A DNA stretch of 64,000 nt from Nepenthes gracilis (GCA_033239525.1 BSYO01000004.1:4007701-4071700); one strand, 5' to 3'; positions 1 to 11,739 are shown, counted from the stretch's first letter. Notes: generated by a model from the sequence alone, not told the origin. Translations and numbers: made by a program.

Positions 1-1055
1 CAATTTTACTATGCTGTTATGGATTACACATAGATTACTGGATGGCTCAAATCCTTTTCTTTCTCCCTTCATTTCGTCTCTCTACACTTTCTGGGTTGGA
101 GTAAAATACTTCCCCACTTTTTATTAGATGCACAATTAGAGTATTTATAGTAATCAAACCATCTTTGATAGGTTGTCTACGTGGTGTTGACATATGTCGG
201 AGTCGGTCACCAACTCTACCAATCTTGTCCTTTGTGCCAGGTGTGTGGCGTGCATGCTGACTGATTTCTCGTGAAGTCACATCTGCAATGATCGACCCCG
301 TTCGCAGGCCATCGTTTTTTGTATAGTTTGACAAGTTTGCTACCAAATCCCTGGGGCGTTGCTTTTCCAGGCGCAGCTGAGATCCGCGGCCATCCTTGGT
401 CCATGGGCCTCTGTGGGCTTCCAATTTGTCACGCCGCTTGGGCCGACCTCATCATCTGGACCTCTTGGACCCACTGGGTCCCTACGGCGCCTGGACCTTA
501 TTAACAGGCCTCCAATTCCGGTACCCATCACTAGCCCCCCAGGCCTGGGCCGACTTGTAGTTGAGGCGTAGCATGTCATGTTTGGGCAAGGTCGGTCATT
601 GTACTGTCCTCCTCGGGCTGCGCTATGTTTTGTCTTATTGTGACGTTGCGTCTTTTTTAACGTCGTTCCTTTCTCAGGCAATCTGACATCGCACCTTCCC
701 GAGGCAGTCTGACATCGCACCACCGTGTAGGCTTTTTAGGTGTCTTAAGGGATGCGCGTTAGATTAAGCGAGGGTAAGGCGTCAATTTGCCTATAAATAG
801 GTGGGCTTCTTGACCAGTGGGGTTCATCCCTTGGACGATTTCTGGGGAATTATGCAAATGCCTTGGTGCGAACCGTCTTTAATGGGAGCGCTCAACAGGA
901 TCAGATGGACTAGCTGGAGGCCTAAAACTTCCGATGTAGACCATCCTCACGCCCTTACAATGGGCCGTTTTCAAGATTAACAAGGATGGCTTGGCCATTA
1001 TGCCGTCGTCGTGTGCTTCCTTTCAGGCTATGGCGATCTCTTGTGCAGCGATAGA
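1..1055. repeat. Unassigned GC-richer repeat-like segment
   Basis: No coding frame with a recognisable domain is visible. The segment is richer in GC than the spacers. It carries TATA-like boxes pointing both ways: TATAAATA at 792-799 on the plus strand, and CTATAAATAC on the minus strand at 141-150. It stops at the TSD of the solo LTR that begins at 1056. This is what pieces of LTR promoters look like, but no element end was found, so the family is open. Confidence 0.35.
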
Positions 1056-2635
1056 TGTGGCGACCCAAGCCTAAATACTTAAACACACGGCTCAAGCCAC
1101 ACACGCGGATTACAAATTTTAAACAAAATATAACCATTCTATATTCTAGACCTATTTCATTCTTTTGATTTAACTACATCATGATAATTCATCTATCATC
1201 CACAAAGACATACTAAAGAAGAAATAAACTCAATTAAAAAAATACATAAATCTCCATGCCAACTTAAACTCCTCAACTGGCTACTAGAACCTTCTTCTCT
1301 ATCAAAAACTTCTTCCTGCAACACAGATGTGTATTCTCCAAGCTAGATGCTGTCTACTAAATCCGGAGCCAAGAAAACACAAAGGTGAGTCAAAGCCCAA
1401 CAAGTAATAATAATAATAAATGCCAATAATAATAATGATCTCGGATAGCACACTACAAATGTCTCAACATATTCAAATGACCCACTATATCCAAGACAGA
1501 TTACAACACGTCGTAAATACGACTCTAGACAAGATAAGTCCCACTTGGCCCGTATATCCAAAGACAACAAGAGTGCCAATAATCAATGATAATTCCCTGG
1601 AATCCGACATCAACGATGATTGGGGATTTTCCTGACCCATATGTCAGCTAGAACGACCAGCATAATCACAATAACAATCAATATGGATTCCACTGAATCA
1701 GAATATTTCAGAATCCACACAAGGATACTACCAACACAACTAATGAAGTACTCAACAATCATAGAATATCACAAGAAAACTCCTGGATCTTATTCCGCCA
1801 CTGTGAACCAAAGGCTGCGTATATCCCCCGACAGCTGGATACTTGCACGAGCTACCCGATACTCGCAAGTTTGACCCCCGACCAAAATCCATGATCCACA
1901 AAGGCTCTGCCAAACAAAGTACAGACGTCTCCCCAGCATGCTCATCATGCTCATCTTCCGACTCTACCAGGTACAGAAGATACCTCACACGTCAAACCCA
2001 GCATCTCCCGCCATGATATCCTCGATATCATGATCTACGATGTTCGCATAACCATAAGCATCCCGCCAAACTAGGCAATGTACCTCAACACCACCAGGAC
2101 ACGAAAATCAGTACCGGATAAGCGTAGACCACATTAAAGTACCATAGCCTCCCATTCGACCAGATACTTTAATATTTTCATACACTCTCCTCAACCTTGA
2201 TCGTAGGAAGCCAACGAATTCAAATACTCACACAACGAGTATAACGCAAAGAAAGCTTTGCAATATCAACAATATAACGTCGTTCGGTGCTGACCAGGGA
2301 CCTTACTCACACCATCAAATCTAACACAAAGGAATTTCTCACGGATTACAAGTCGAGATATGATTTATTTTACATAATCCCACCATTTAATTATTCTTTC
2401 ATTCTATCCCGGTGCAATGCCTAAAACTAAGGCCAACATATTAACTAATTCTAACATAATATTTTATTATCATTATTATCAACAACTTACCCATCTGCTA
2501 AAATTAACATTCATGGTCACATTACCAAATTCTTTTATTCACAGCTCATTTAAAATAATTTACATCCATTCTACTAGCACATATATCTATAGACACATCC
2601 TCACCAACATATTCCAACCGATATAAATATATATA

Positions 2636-3160
2636 TATACACACACATTTAAATACATATACGTATATACACTCACACACCCATCTACACCTACTGCACA
2701 CACCACACACCAACACACGCGCAACACAAAGCAGCTCAGCTGCCTCTGCACACCAACACCCTCACACACGCACAGCAACACACACTGGCAACTCACACAT
2801 GGCTACTGATCAGCCCACACACACATTGCACGGCACCCAGCTCACACCCTCACACACACACACACGCACGCACGGCAGCACTCTGCCGCCTCACACACAG
2901 CTCACACACCCTCACACACGCACGGCAGCACTCTGCCGCCTCACACACAGCTCACACACAAGCACAGTTACAGACCCACGCACAGCCACACTGCCAACAC
3001 ATACTCACGCACGTACACACACCTCCACAATACACACACCACACGCTTAACCCACACCCACAGCAGCCTTGCTGCTTTTCCACACTCACCCACACGCAGC
3101 ATCACCTGCTGCTCACCCACACCACTCATACACAACGCACACACACACACACGCAACAGC
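2636..3160. repeat. CA-rich low-complexity tract with a 50-bp duplication
   Basis: Dense (CA)n/(CTCACA)n runs for about 520 bp inside solo LTR A. A block containing CGGCAGCACTCTGCCGCC occurs twice, at 2871 and 2921, giving a 50-bp tandem duplication. Within each copy GGCAGcactCTGCC forms a small hairpin-like palindrome. Reading frames here are Thr/His-rich artefacts. Confidence 0.85.
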
Positions 3161-3519
3161 AATCTGCACGTACAAATGTGTATTCCGTATAAAATACAAA
3201 GACCGATTATACACCCAAATCAACCGGCAGAGCACGAGGCTCTGGTTTTCTCACCCGATTCCAGCATCGCACACACAATCAGGAAACTCAATTTTCTTAA
3301 TTAAGAAAATGAATTCATAACGTGAGTTAATCCCAAAGTCACAGCTCCGTGTGACTCATCAACTCACTGTTCTGAATCGATAACCCAGAACAGAGCATCG
3401 ACCTCTGTTTCTCTTCTCGATTCAATTTCCACATATACCCAATTTCAACCGCATCATGAAAATTAGAAGAAGAGAAGGAGCAGATTGTAATAGAGGAACA
3501 TTTATTTTGCAGAGCAGGA

Positions 3520-3668
3520 AGAGAGATGACGGTAGAGAGACTTCACTTGCAAAATTTCAGGGAGAAACGACAGTGGAGGGGTCACTTGCAAATTGAGTAG
3601 AAATGACAGTAAACGGGATTCACTTGCAAATCAGAGGAGAAATGACAGTAGAAGGATTTCACTTGCCT
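3520..3668. repeat. Minisatellite, about 39 bp x 4, inside solo LTR A
   Basis: The word TCACTTGC recurs at 3543, 3582, 3620 and 3660 (spacing 39, 38, 40). Each is preceded by a diverged gagaaatgacagtagaagg-like block. Confidence 0.8.
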
Positions 3669-4000
3669 AATTCATCGTCCTTGAACACGGCTCGAGTTCG
3701 GCTCCAGTTCCGGCTTCGATTTCGGCTTCAGAGCCGACAACGGCCAAAACGACGGCAGAACAGCAATCGGAAACGGCGATGAAGAAGACGCCTCAGAGAT
3801 GGCTTCCCGAAGCACCAATCTCTCTTGGCTCACCCTCACAGTATCACTGCTCTGCCTTTCCTCTCGTCCGCATACACACACCAGCGCTCGGATTATAGAG
3901 ACCATGGAAACGAAATGGTGAGGGAGCAAAAGGAATCGGCTGTTGGTGGTAGAGATTCGAACCGAACGGCCCCTCTGCAGAGGCCGTTGCGAGCGAGACA

Positions 4001-4134
4001 GAGCCAGAGAGAGAGAGAGAGAGAGCTGGTAGGGAGAGAGAGAGACCAAACGGGAGAGGAGAAGAATCAAGAGGTGATGAGGTGGCTGAGGGGTTTGTTA
4101 GCTATTATTATTTATTTATTTATTTATTTATTTT
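4001..4134. repeat. GA and TTTA microsatellites near the end of solo LTR A
   Basis: A (GA)n-rich stretch runs from about 4001 to 4045 with one interruption. A (TTTA)n tract follows at 4107-4134. Confidence 0.85.
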
Positions 4135-4276
4135 AACATTTATAACCTATTATTATTTAATTATTTATATATATTACAAATATTTTATTATTCTTTTGGA
4201 CGGATCAATACGCATTAAAAATTAAGTATATCTAATTAAATTTATAATTCATCGTGAAAAATATCCGGACATTACA

Positions 4277-4807
4277 ATAGATCATGGTGGATTCGTCAGT
4301 GGACGCTTTGCCTTCGATGTGACAAGCCACTCATGGTCTCTACTTCACTTGAACCACCATTTGCATTGTCTGGAGGGGAGGTGAAGAGCTGCTCCGGTTG
4401 CTTAAGCTTGTTGGGTTACCGGTGATGAGTCATTTCTTGCCCATCATGCTCTAAGAATTCAGAGCAGTCTGTCTGGGGCTTATGCCCAGTACTATATTTT
4501 CTGCCTCTTTCATATACTTTTGCTGTTGAGAGCCACGTGCTTGTAAAGGAAATTATAAATGAACTTTAATTAATAAAAGTAGTAGTTTTTGCCTTTTTCT
4601 CCTTTTACTTGTCGTATGAATTATTTCCTCCTCTGATATGCAGAACCCTTCCAGGGAACGCAATGTGCATCGTATTATCACAACTTAAACGATCAGCCAT
4701 CTTAAGGCAAATCACATCCCGATCTCTCGAAGCACGTCCTTACAGCAAGGAGATCCGATTTCGATCCTGAGATCTTTCCTCTGCACGCTCTTGGATCTTA
4801 CTTGAAA
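4277..4807. other. Spacer between repeats, no gene supported
   Basis: About 530 bp of mixed composition between solo LTR A and the first minisatellite. No frame longer than about 50 codons shows a recognisable motif on either strand. It may be the 5' part of the array-rich repeat that follows, but no LTR-type start with a matching TSD was found. Confidence 0.4.
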
Positions 4808-5450
4808 CTCGAACAGCTCGCGGTTGGATCCGGTCAACAAAGATTTTTGGCACCATACTGCTCTCCAGATTCGAGCACTCCGCCAGTCAACGGATCCAGT
4901 CTGCTCTCCGGATTCGAGCCGTTCGCTGATCAACGGATTCAATCAGCCCGCATTTCTGGTTTGCTATCAGGATTTGAGCGCTTCACGGGTCAACGGATCC
5001 GGTCGACCTGCATTTCTGGTTAGCTATCCGAATTTGAGCAGTTTGCCTATCAACAAATCCGGTCGACCTGCATTTCTGGTTTTCTCTCTGGATTCGAGCA
5101 CTTTGCCGGTCAACAGATCCGGCCTACAAAAATTTTTGGCTCTGCACTACTTTTCGGATCTAAGCACTTCACCTGTCAACGAATCCGGTCAACAACCATA
5201 TCCGTTTCCGCTTTGCTCTCCGGATTCAAGAGCTCTGGTCAGTGGAGCCGATTAATAAAGATTTTCGGCTCTACACTACTCTTCGGATTCAAGCATATTG
5301 GTCAACAAAATCGGACAACCATATTTTCGGTTCTGTTCTGCTCTCCGGATCAAGTGATGCGGTCAATTAAGTTGGTCAACTATCAATTCGGTTCCATCCT
5401 CTCTCCAGAGTCAAGCTTTCCGGTCAATGAATCCAGGTCAGACTTGAGGG
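4808..5450. repeat. Minisatellite 1: about 60-67-bp units with W-box cores
   Basis: About ten units, marked by the word GATTCGAGC or variants at 4868, 4911, 4971, 5031, 5091, 5158, 5223, 5286, 5348 and 5408. Spacing is 60-67 bp, with one short 43-bp unit. Most units also carry GTCAAC/GTCAAT, the complement of the W-box core TTGAC: 4833, 4886, 4989, 5109, 5175, 5188, 5301, 5362, 5375 and 5423. Confidence 0.85.
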
Positions 5451-5624
5451 GATATCTCAACCCATCATGAACATGTCGGAGGCCGAAAATTCAGTTCACC
5501 GGCATTGGTGTTAATGATGGGTTCAGTAACTATGAGCCTAACATGCCAGGCCCTTCAGCAACCCACAATTCTACATATTCTTTCAAAGTAAAAGTCCCAC
5601 GTTACTTTTGGAGAAATAATACAT

Positions 5625-5645
5625 CTATAAATCCCACTATAAAAG
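5625..5645 (+). promoter_or_regulatory. Candidate double TATA box in the array-rich repeat
   Basis: TATAAATC at 5625 and TATAAAAG at 5638 lie between minisatellites 1 and 2 in a GC-balanced context. They could be the core promoter of an LTR. No transcript start can be seen from sequence alone. Confidence 0.3.
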
Positions 5646-5733
5646 TAAGCACCATCAAGTTTTGAGTGATAAGTTTAAGAAGCTCAAAAAGCTCCATGAG
5701 GCTCCAAATGGCTCGGAAAATGGCGTAACAATT

Positions 5734-5931
5734 GCTAACCAATATCCAACGAGAGCGTGATAGCGACCTCAGAGAAGGGTGTAGCCGTTGCTAGCCAATC
5801 TCCAATGAGAGCGAGATAGCGACTTCAGAGAAGGGTGTAGCCGTTGCTAACCAATCTCCAACGAGAGCGGGATGGCGACCTCAGAGAAGGGCGTAGCCGT
5901 TACTAACCAATCTCCAACGAAAGCAGGATGG
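5734..5931. repeat. Minisatellite 2: 56-bp unit x 3.5
   Basis: Units begin at 5734, 5790, 5846 and 5902 with gctaaccaatctccaacg-like sequence and run through cagagaaggGTGTAGCCGTT. The period is exactly 56 bp and the units are clearly more alike than those of the neighbouring arrays. Confidence 0.9.
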
Positions 5932-5939
5932 CTACCCAG

Positions 5940-6395
5940 AGGCCACCAGCCATCTTCTCGCCGTGAGGCCATCAGCCCTCCTCCCGTCCGAAGGCCAGCG
6001 GCTTTCCATCCCCAGGAGGCTCTCAGCACTCTTCTTATTTGGAGGCCAGTAGCCCTTCGCCAGCTAGGAGACTCTTAACCCTCATCACATCCGAAAGACA
6101 GCGGCCTTCCGCCGCCAAGAGGCTCTTAACCCTCTTTCCGTCTTGAGGCCATCAGCCCTCCATCAACTAAGAGACTTTCAGCCCTCTTCCTGTTCGAAGG
6201 CCATTGGCCATCCGCTGCCAGAGGCCCCTCCGCCCTTCGCTCGTCCGAAGGCCAGCAGCATTCCGTTGCCAAGAGGCCCTCAGTCCTCCTCTTGTTCGGA
6301 AGCCATCAGTCTTCCGCCGCCAGGGGGCTCTCAGCCTTCCTTCCAGAGGCAGTCAGCCCTCCATCTCGGAGCCACAGGACCTCCGTCCTGGTGAT
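5940..6395. repeat. Minisatellite 3: about 51-bp unit built from 25-26-bp halves
   Basis: The word GAGGC/GAGACT recurs at 5965, 6016, 6068, 6119, 6171, 6221, 6273 and 6324 (spacing 50-52). Each unit contains two related halves with ..ggccagCAGCCCTcc.., giving a weaker 25-26-bp period. Frames through it give Pro/Ser-rich peptides that are not protein genes. Confidence 0.85.
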
Positions 6396-6587
6396 AAGAG
6401 CCCTCCATCCCAAGAACCCTCCGTCCCAAAGACAAGAGCCTTTCATCCCGGGAGGCCTCTGCCTCAGAGCCAAGGGCCCTCTTGCCTGGAGCCACGATCC
6501 CTCCATCCCGGAGTCAGGAGCTCGATGTCCAAAAGTCAATCCTCCGCTCAAGTAACTAGAACGTTGATTCACTAGTACAACTTAGTC

Positions 6588-6872
6588 CTCCTCTAAGTCG
6601 CTCTCCGTGGGCGCACCTCTAAGCCGCGCCCTCTGCTGGGTGCACCTCTAAGTCACCCTTCGCGGGCGTACCTCTAAACCGTCCTCCGTTAGGTGGACCT
6701 CTAAGCCGCTCCTCTGTCGAGCGTACCTTAAAGTCGCCCTCCACTAGAGCACCTCTAAGCCGCTCTCCGTGGGTGCACCTCTAAATCACTCCTCTGTCGG
6801 GCATACCTTTAAGCGACCCCTTTGTCGGGCGCACCTTTAAGCACCTCTAAGCGACCCTTCTGTCGGGCGCAT
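6588..6872. repeat. Minisatellite 4: about 27-bp unit
   Basis: The word CACCTCTAAG or variants recurs at 6615, 6644, 6670, 6697, 6725, 6751 and 6778 (spacing 26-29), followed by more degenerate copies to about 6872. Confidence 0.88.
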
Positions 6873-7170
6873 TCATGGAGCTCAAGCCTTTCTATGCATC
6901 CCTCTCTCACTCCCCTCATCGCTGCATCTTTGCACTCCCACTATGTTTTCCTTTAAACGTGCATTTCTCCATTTATTGTAGAAGATTCTTGACTTGAACG
7001 TCGGAGTGTCAATGGAGATACCCCTCGTTGACCTCTGACCTCTTTTTTGTGATTTGTATTGTGCATGTTCCAGGTTATCAGTGACAGATACCGTATCCAA
7101 TCCAAATCGACCAGCAATGAAAGATTGGAAGGCTCCCTAATCTGTACAACAATCGAGGACTCGAGACACA

Positions 7171-8384
7171 ATACAATATATTATTAGAATTTTTTATTAA
7201 ATTAATGTATTTTTAGTTCGGTTAGAAATTATTTGTTAAAAGTTATTTAAATCTAACTTGATAATTTATATAATGAATGAATGTAATATCAAGAGTTTAC
7301 TTAGACAAGTATCAAATTTCAAATAACATATTATGATATATATTATAATTTATGATAGACTGATTATTTAAGCTCGATTTGTTAAAAAAATAAATAAAAA
7401 CTTATTGTCTTAATCTTAGTTCATAAAACTGATCTCAATAAATTAAATAGTTAAACCTAATTCTAGACTTGTTAAATTAATTAATTGCGTTAAAATAAAT
7501 TTTAGTTAATTATCAATAATTTGAGTATATCTACTAATTACATATTTATCCTAGCACGTTCATTACACATTTGTAGTAATAAAGATAATTTTGTAATTCA
7601 TTAATAAAATGGTAAGCTTTGTTTTGCCATCAAAGTAATAATGAATAAATGATAGTTTTTAAATTATTCAAATACTTGGCAATGACCCATTAATAAAGAT
7701 ATTGTACTCTCAGTCCATCAAATCGGGCGATACAATCATATTTTTAATGTATAAAAACTATTATTATAGTGATTTAATAATTTTTAAAAATTATTAGATA
7801 ATTCTATTAAATAAATACAAAAAGAATTGATTATGGATTTATATCAAAATCTATTTATAATGAATATTTCTTCCTTCACCATCAATTATCAAAAGATTAC
7901 TATACGGGCCGGACTTAAAAAATTACAAAAATATTTCTTTAAATCCAGTGTTTTCAAGGTTTCCAAATTAAAAAATAAACGTTTTGAATAAATTTTTCAA
8001 AATTTATATTTCTCAAAGAAGAAAAAATCATTTCATTTTTGTTTCCTTTTCCACGTTTTTCTGCAATTTATTTATCAATTTTTAATATTTTTTTTATGTA
8101 ATTGGAGCACATTACAATCATGGACAGAGAACACGAGGAGGCAAGTGATGTTGCAAAATGGCTTTGATTTTGCATAATAACAAGGCATTACAATCACAAA
8201 CCACAAACTCAATTATTTTGTCATTGGCCAGAGCCCTCGGCCTTTATTTTTCTACAACTTAAATTTTATTTGTTAAAAACTATAATAATTCCTCATTTTT
8301 CTGCCTACGGCTTAAGTAGCAATGGTGGTGCCGATAATATGAGAAATGAGATTAGTTTATCTCTCACATGCACAGAAGTAACCA
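7171..8384. other. AT-rich intergenic region
   Basis: About 1.2 kb of AT-rich spacer downstream of the monooxygenase gene. No repeat structure or coding frame stands out. Its right end should hold that gene's 3' UTR; TTTATT, an AATAAA signal on the minus strand, occurs near 8243. Confidence 0.6.
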
Positions 8385-11300
8385 TTATATATTTAGAAGT
8401 TGACCACATTGAAAATCAGCCTTACTTAAGAGAAAGCTGCCCCATAATTTTGTAAGAATTTTATCCCTCAAGAATGAAACAACTTTCCTGTCGCTTTGAT
8501 GTATAGCGCCCACTATATAAGTTGTAGTAACTAGATCGAATCCCCGCCATCTCCTTTCTCTAGCATATTTCTCCAAGTTGATCTTGATCCTTTTATAGTC
8601 CAATTCAGATTTAATCTTCCCAGCAGACATTTTTGTAAGTCCCTCGGCAAGACATCTAGCTAGAATAACTGCATCTTCCAAAGCAGAGCAAGCTCCTTGG
8701 CCAAGATCTGGCGTCATAGGATGAAACGCGTCGCCAGCTACACAGACAGTACCTTTGCTTATATTTTCTAAAAGTATCTCCCATGGAGCCCTGCTTCTTT
8801 GTGGAGTACAAATAATGTCATTAAGTTTCGTCTTTTCTATAATATTTTTTAGTTTATCAGGAACTTTTTTCATATAGCTCAACACAAACTGCTTCATTTT
8901 CAGTGGGTCTTCTTCCATTATGATATCTGTTTTATGAAGATGAAGAAAATAATATTAGTATCTATTCCAAATATTCTATACTATAAATATCATTTGACCC
9001 AGATTTTTGTTCCATTAAGATTATAATTTAGAACAATAAATCTAGTCCACAGAAAAATTTGTGAGACTAAAACTCAGTTGGGAAATGATTTTTTCCCAAG
9101 ATGAAAATGAATATTAGATATATACCTTTGCTAGACGAAGAAAATGCAAAAAACCAATAAACATAGATCTCATCACAGGGAATGAAACCATATACGACAC
9201 CATTTCCCATAAATTGTTGAATTTTAGGCTCAAGTCCATGGCTTCCCTCAAAAACTGCAAAGCCTCGAATAGTAGACCTCTCCACAAATGTTGGACTCTT
9301 GAATCCTAGCAACCTTGCTACCGGTGAATTTACTCCATCGCATCCAATTAACACCTTTATATGATAACAATTTAAAAATATTTTAGAGTATTGACTAATA
9401 TTATACATATAAAAAAACTTGTATCTAAAATATATATTTTTTAATAATTTCTCCAATACAAAGTAGTTCATGATATTTCTCTAGTGCCTCTTGATTAAAA
9501 TTAGGTCTCATGTTACTAAGCTCAAGAGGAACTAGGAGTATTAGATAATACCATATCCAACTTGCTATGTTCAAGATTTTACATATTTTCTCTTTTTATT
9601 AGAGGAATTATATATAATTATTTATCAGGTTAAAACGCTTATTATAAATATGTTAACATAAAAAAAAAGTTATGATAACTAGATATTATTTTAAAAATAA
9701 ATCACCTTGGCTTTAAGGATTGAACCATCAGTAAGATGTAGCAACTTTTGACAATCTAAATCTTCAATAAAAATGACCTTGGAGGAAAACTTGATGGCAT
9801 CACTTGGTAATTCATTTGCGAGTGTCTCTAATAATACCTTTCTTTTTAAACAACGAAGTTCATGTCCGCCACTGCACTATCACACACCAATTATGAGCAT
9901 GCACTTTGATATTTTTATCATAGTGACTCATTTTGCTTAAATCATACAAATAAGTGTGATAAAAATAAAAAAAGGACTCTAATATATAATTCATTGAGGT
10001 AAGCTTCATTTTTATCTTCTGATTTTGAAAGATCTATAAATGTAATTGTTTTAAAAAATTGGTTATGTTTGAATTAGATTGACAATTGTGAATTATAATT
10101 TTATTATTTTTTAAAAAAAGTTCACTACAATAAAACCTAGTTACAAATGAATTAGATTAATTTTTTTAATACATTAACACGAAAATGTTTGCTTTCTCTT
10201 CTTTCTTTCCAAACTCGTGAATTCTGAGAAGGCCTCTGCATATATGCCTCTAGTTTATAATGCTCAAAGTTTTCATAATTTCAGTACTAATAAAAATTGA
10301 TATATCTGTGGTCTTCCAATTATAATTAAATAAAGATTTTTATATAACATACTTAATTAGTAGTATAACATAATTATATAAATCATTTTTTTCAATTTAA
10401 TAGGGGAAAAAAAGGGAATTATCTTCTTATAAGATGAGTATATAATATAAACATACCTTTCTCCCTTAATCGGAAATTTATCCTCAGCTGTTAGAAATCC
10501 TGTAACTGAAGATATGACGTCGATTCTGTATGTATGCATCAGTTAAGAACTATTAAGCATTGGTCGTTGACATACATTTACAATAAGGGAAAAAATATAA
10601 TGATCACGAGAAAAGGGTGCTATGATAATAGAAAATGATAGCATGAAATATAAAGCAATCACCAATTAGTTTGGAAGGTATCAATCACAATCTCATAAAT
10701 GCATAGAGTATAAAGAATCAAAATACAGCAAATATGTGAATAGAAATCAAGTGGTTTTAAATTCATTTAAAGGCAATAAATTTAGAGAAATGAGATAATA
10801 AACTACACATAAAAATTATGTAACATTCTATGCATATTTGATATTTAAAAAATTATGAGAATATTAAAAGATGATATATTATATAATGACACGTTCTTAA
10901 ATTTTTTTAAAAAAAATTTAAAATCTAAAAAATTTTATATAAATCAACAATAAAAGGGAAATATAATCCATTTTGAAACTACTTGTAAAAAATCAATGTT
11001 AGAAAATTTATAACGACTTTTCATTATCTATTTAGTATCTTTATAAGTTCTAATCAAAATTAGGTAGGTTGACTTAAAATTTTATAAAATTTAATAAATA
11101 TATATATCGATATTATTGATATATATGATTAAAATTAAATCTGATTAATTTTTTTATTCTAACACGATCAAGGGTTTGCGTGTGTATATATATATATATA
11201 TATAGTTTGGATTTGAGATTATTTTGGAAGGTATAGCATTTATTAATGTAGCCTGGACCCATTTTTTGAAAAAAAATTAAAGCTACAGGTGGTATATACA

Positions 11301-11739
11301 AATTAAAATCACCGAGACAAAAACAAATTCAATTAAAAAAAAAAGGAAAACAAAACTAACCCATCGAGCCGGAGGTGTTGTCGGCGGAGTGAATCGCCAA
11401 TCCCGAGAGCATCGAGTGCTCGCCACGCATTGGTCCACGTGGTGAAAGCAGCGCCGGTGGCTCTCAAACAAGGTGATGATTCTATCACCAAACTCTTCAA
11501 TCCTAACCTGCATTAATTAATTGACCAATCTAGATTTAGATAAAAACGTGAATTCTAGATTTTCAAAAGCTAGAAACACCAGTAAATTTAGTTGGGGGGA
11601 GAGAGAGAGAGAGAGAGAGAAGGGAGCAGAAAGTGGGGCGGCGGCGGCGGCGGCCGGGGAGGCACCTGTGGAGGCCTAAGGCAGTGGCAAGGCCAGCAAT
11701 TCCAGCTCCTACGATCACAATGTCTTCCTTCGATTCCAT
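8385..11739 (-). CDS. FAD-dependent monooxygenase, MO1/MO2 (CTF2) type
   Basis: Six exons join into 408 codons: 11666-11739, 11361-11507, 10457-10525, 9706-9871, 9126-9354 and 8385-8926. All introns are GT-AG and the phases agree. Seen: the dinucleotide-binding motif GAGIAG at residues 11-16, with an acidic E34 closing the second strand; GCDGVNSP at 156-163; and the second FAD motif AGDAFHPMTPDLGQG at 292-306. Family knowledge: these class A flavin monooxygenases resemble zeaxanthin epoxidase and salicylate hydroxylase, use NAD(P)H and O2, and have poorly known substrates in plants. About 400 aa is normal for the family, and no transit peptide is evident. The start is the first ATG after the TATA box; the in-frame codons upstream offer only TTG. 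Expression was not tested; the substrate is unknown. Confidence 0.92.
11599..11654. repeat. GA and GGC microsatellites in monooxygenase intron 1
   Basis: (GA)n at 11599-11621 and (GGC)n at 11638-11654. In the transcript the CCG repeat starts about 10 nt after the exon 1 donor at 11665, and the CT repeat follows, in a 158-nt intron. Confidence 0.9.

Larger units (their letters stand above)
1056..4276 (+). mobile_element. Solo LTR, family A (3.2 kb, Gypsy-like ends)
   Basis: The segment starts TGTGGCGACCC and ends GGACATTACA. It is flanked by an exact 5-bp direct repeat ATAGA (1051-1055 and 4277-4281), as expected for integrase-made insertions. The start and end resemble LTRs of plant Gypsy chromoviruses, which often run from TGT..CGACCC to ..TTACA. 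No gag, pol, primer-binding site or polypurine tract is present inside, so it reads as a solo LTR left by recombination between LTRs. At 3221 bp it would be a long LTR. It contains a CA-rich tract, a 38-bp minisatellite, and GA and TTTA microsatellites. The short ORFs in it are repeat translations. Confidence 0.68.
4808..7170 (+). mobile_element. Array-rich LTR-like repeat (family D-related 3' end)
   Basis: A 2.4-kb segment made almost wholly of four successive minisatellites (separate entries). It closes with 6980-7170, whose gacTTGAaCGTCGGAGTG block, gACCTCTGACCTCTT block and final gaGGACTC...CA resemble the last 200 bp of the solo LTR at 61186-62067. That similarity suggests it is an LTR, or the 3' part of one, in plus orientation. 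TATA-like boxes lie at 5625-5645. The left boundary and TSD were not found. The coding frames inside are repeat translations. Confidence 0.5.

Noticed and set aside
2799..3320. Thr/His-rich frames as genes
   Set aside because: They arise from the CA-rich tract in solo LTR A.
3672..4136. Frames of 103-132 codons on both strands
   Set aside because: They lie inside the solo LTR, overlap on opposite strands, and include GA and TTTA microsatellites.
6143..6575. Long Pro/Ser-rich frames (up to 123 codons)
   Set aside because: They are translations of the 51-bp array, open in several frames and on both strands.
4808..6872. Regular direct repeats resembling a CRISPR array
   Set aside because: Units are adjacent with no unique spacers, periods differ between arrays, and the window is a plant genome. 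These are minisatellites.
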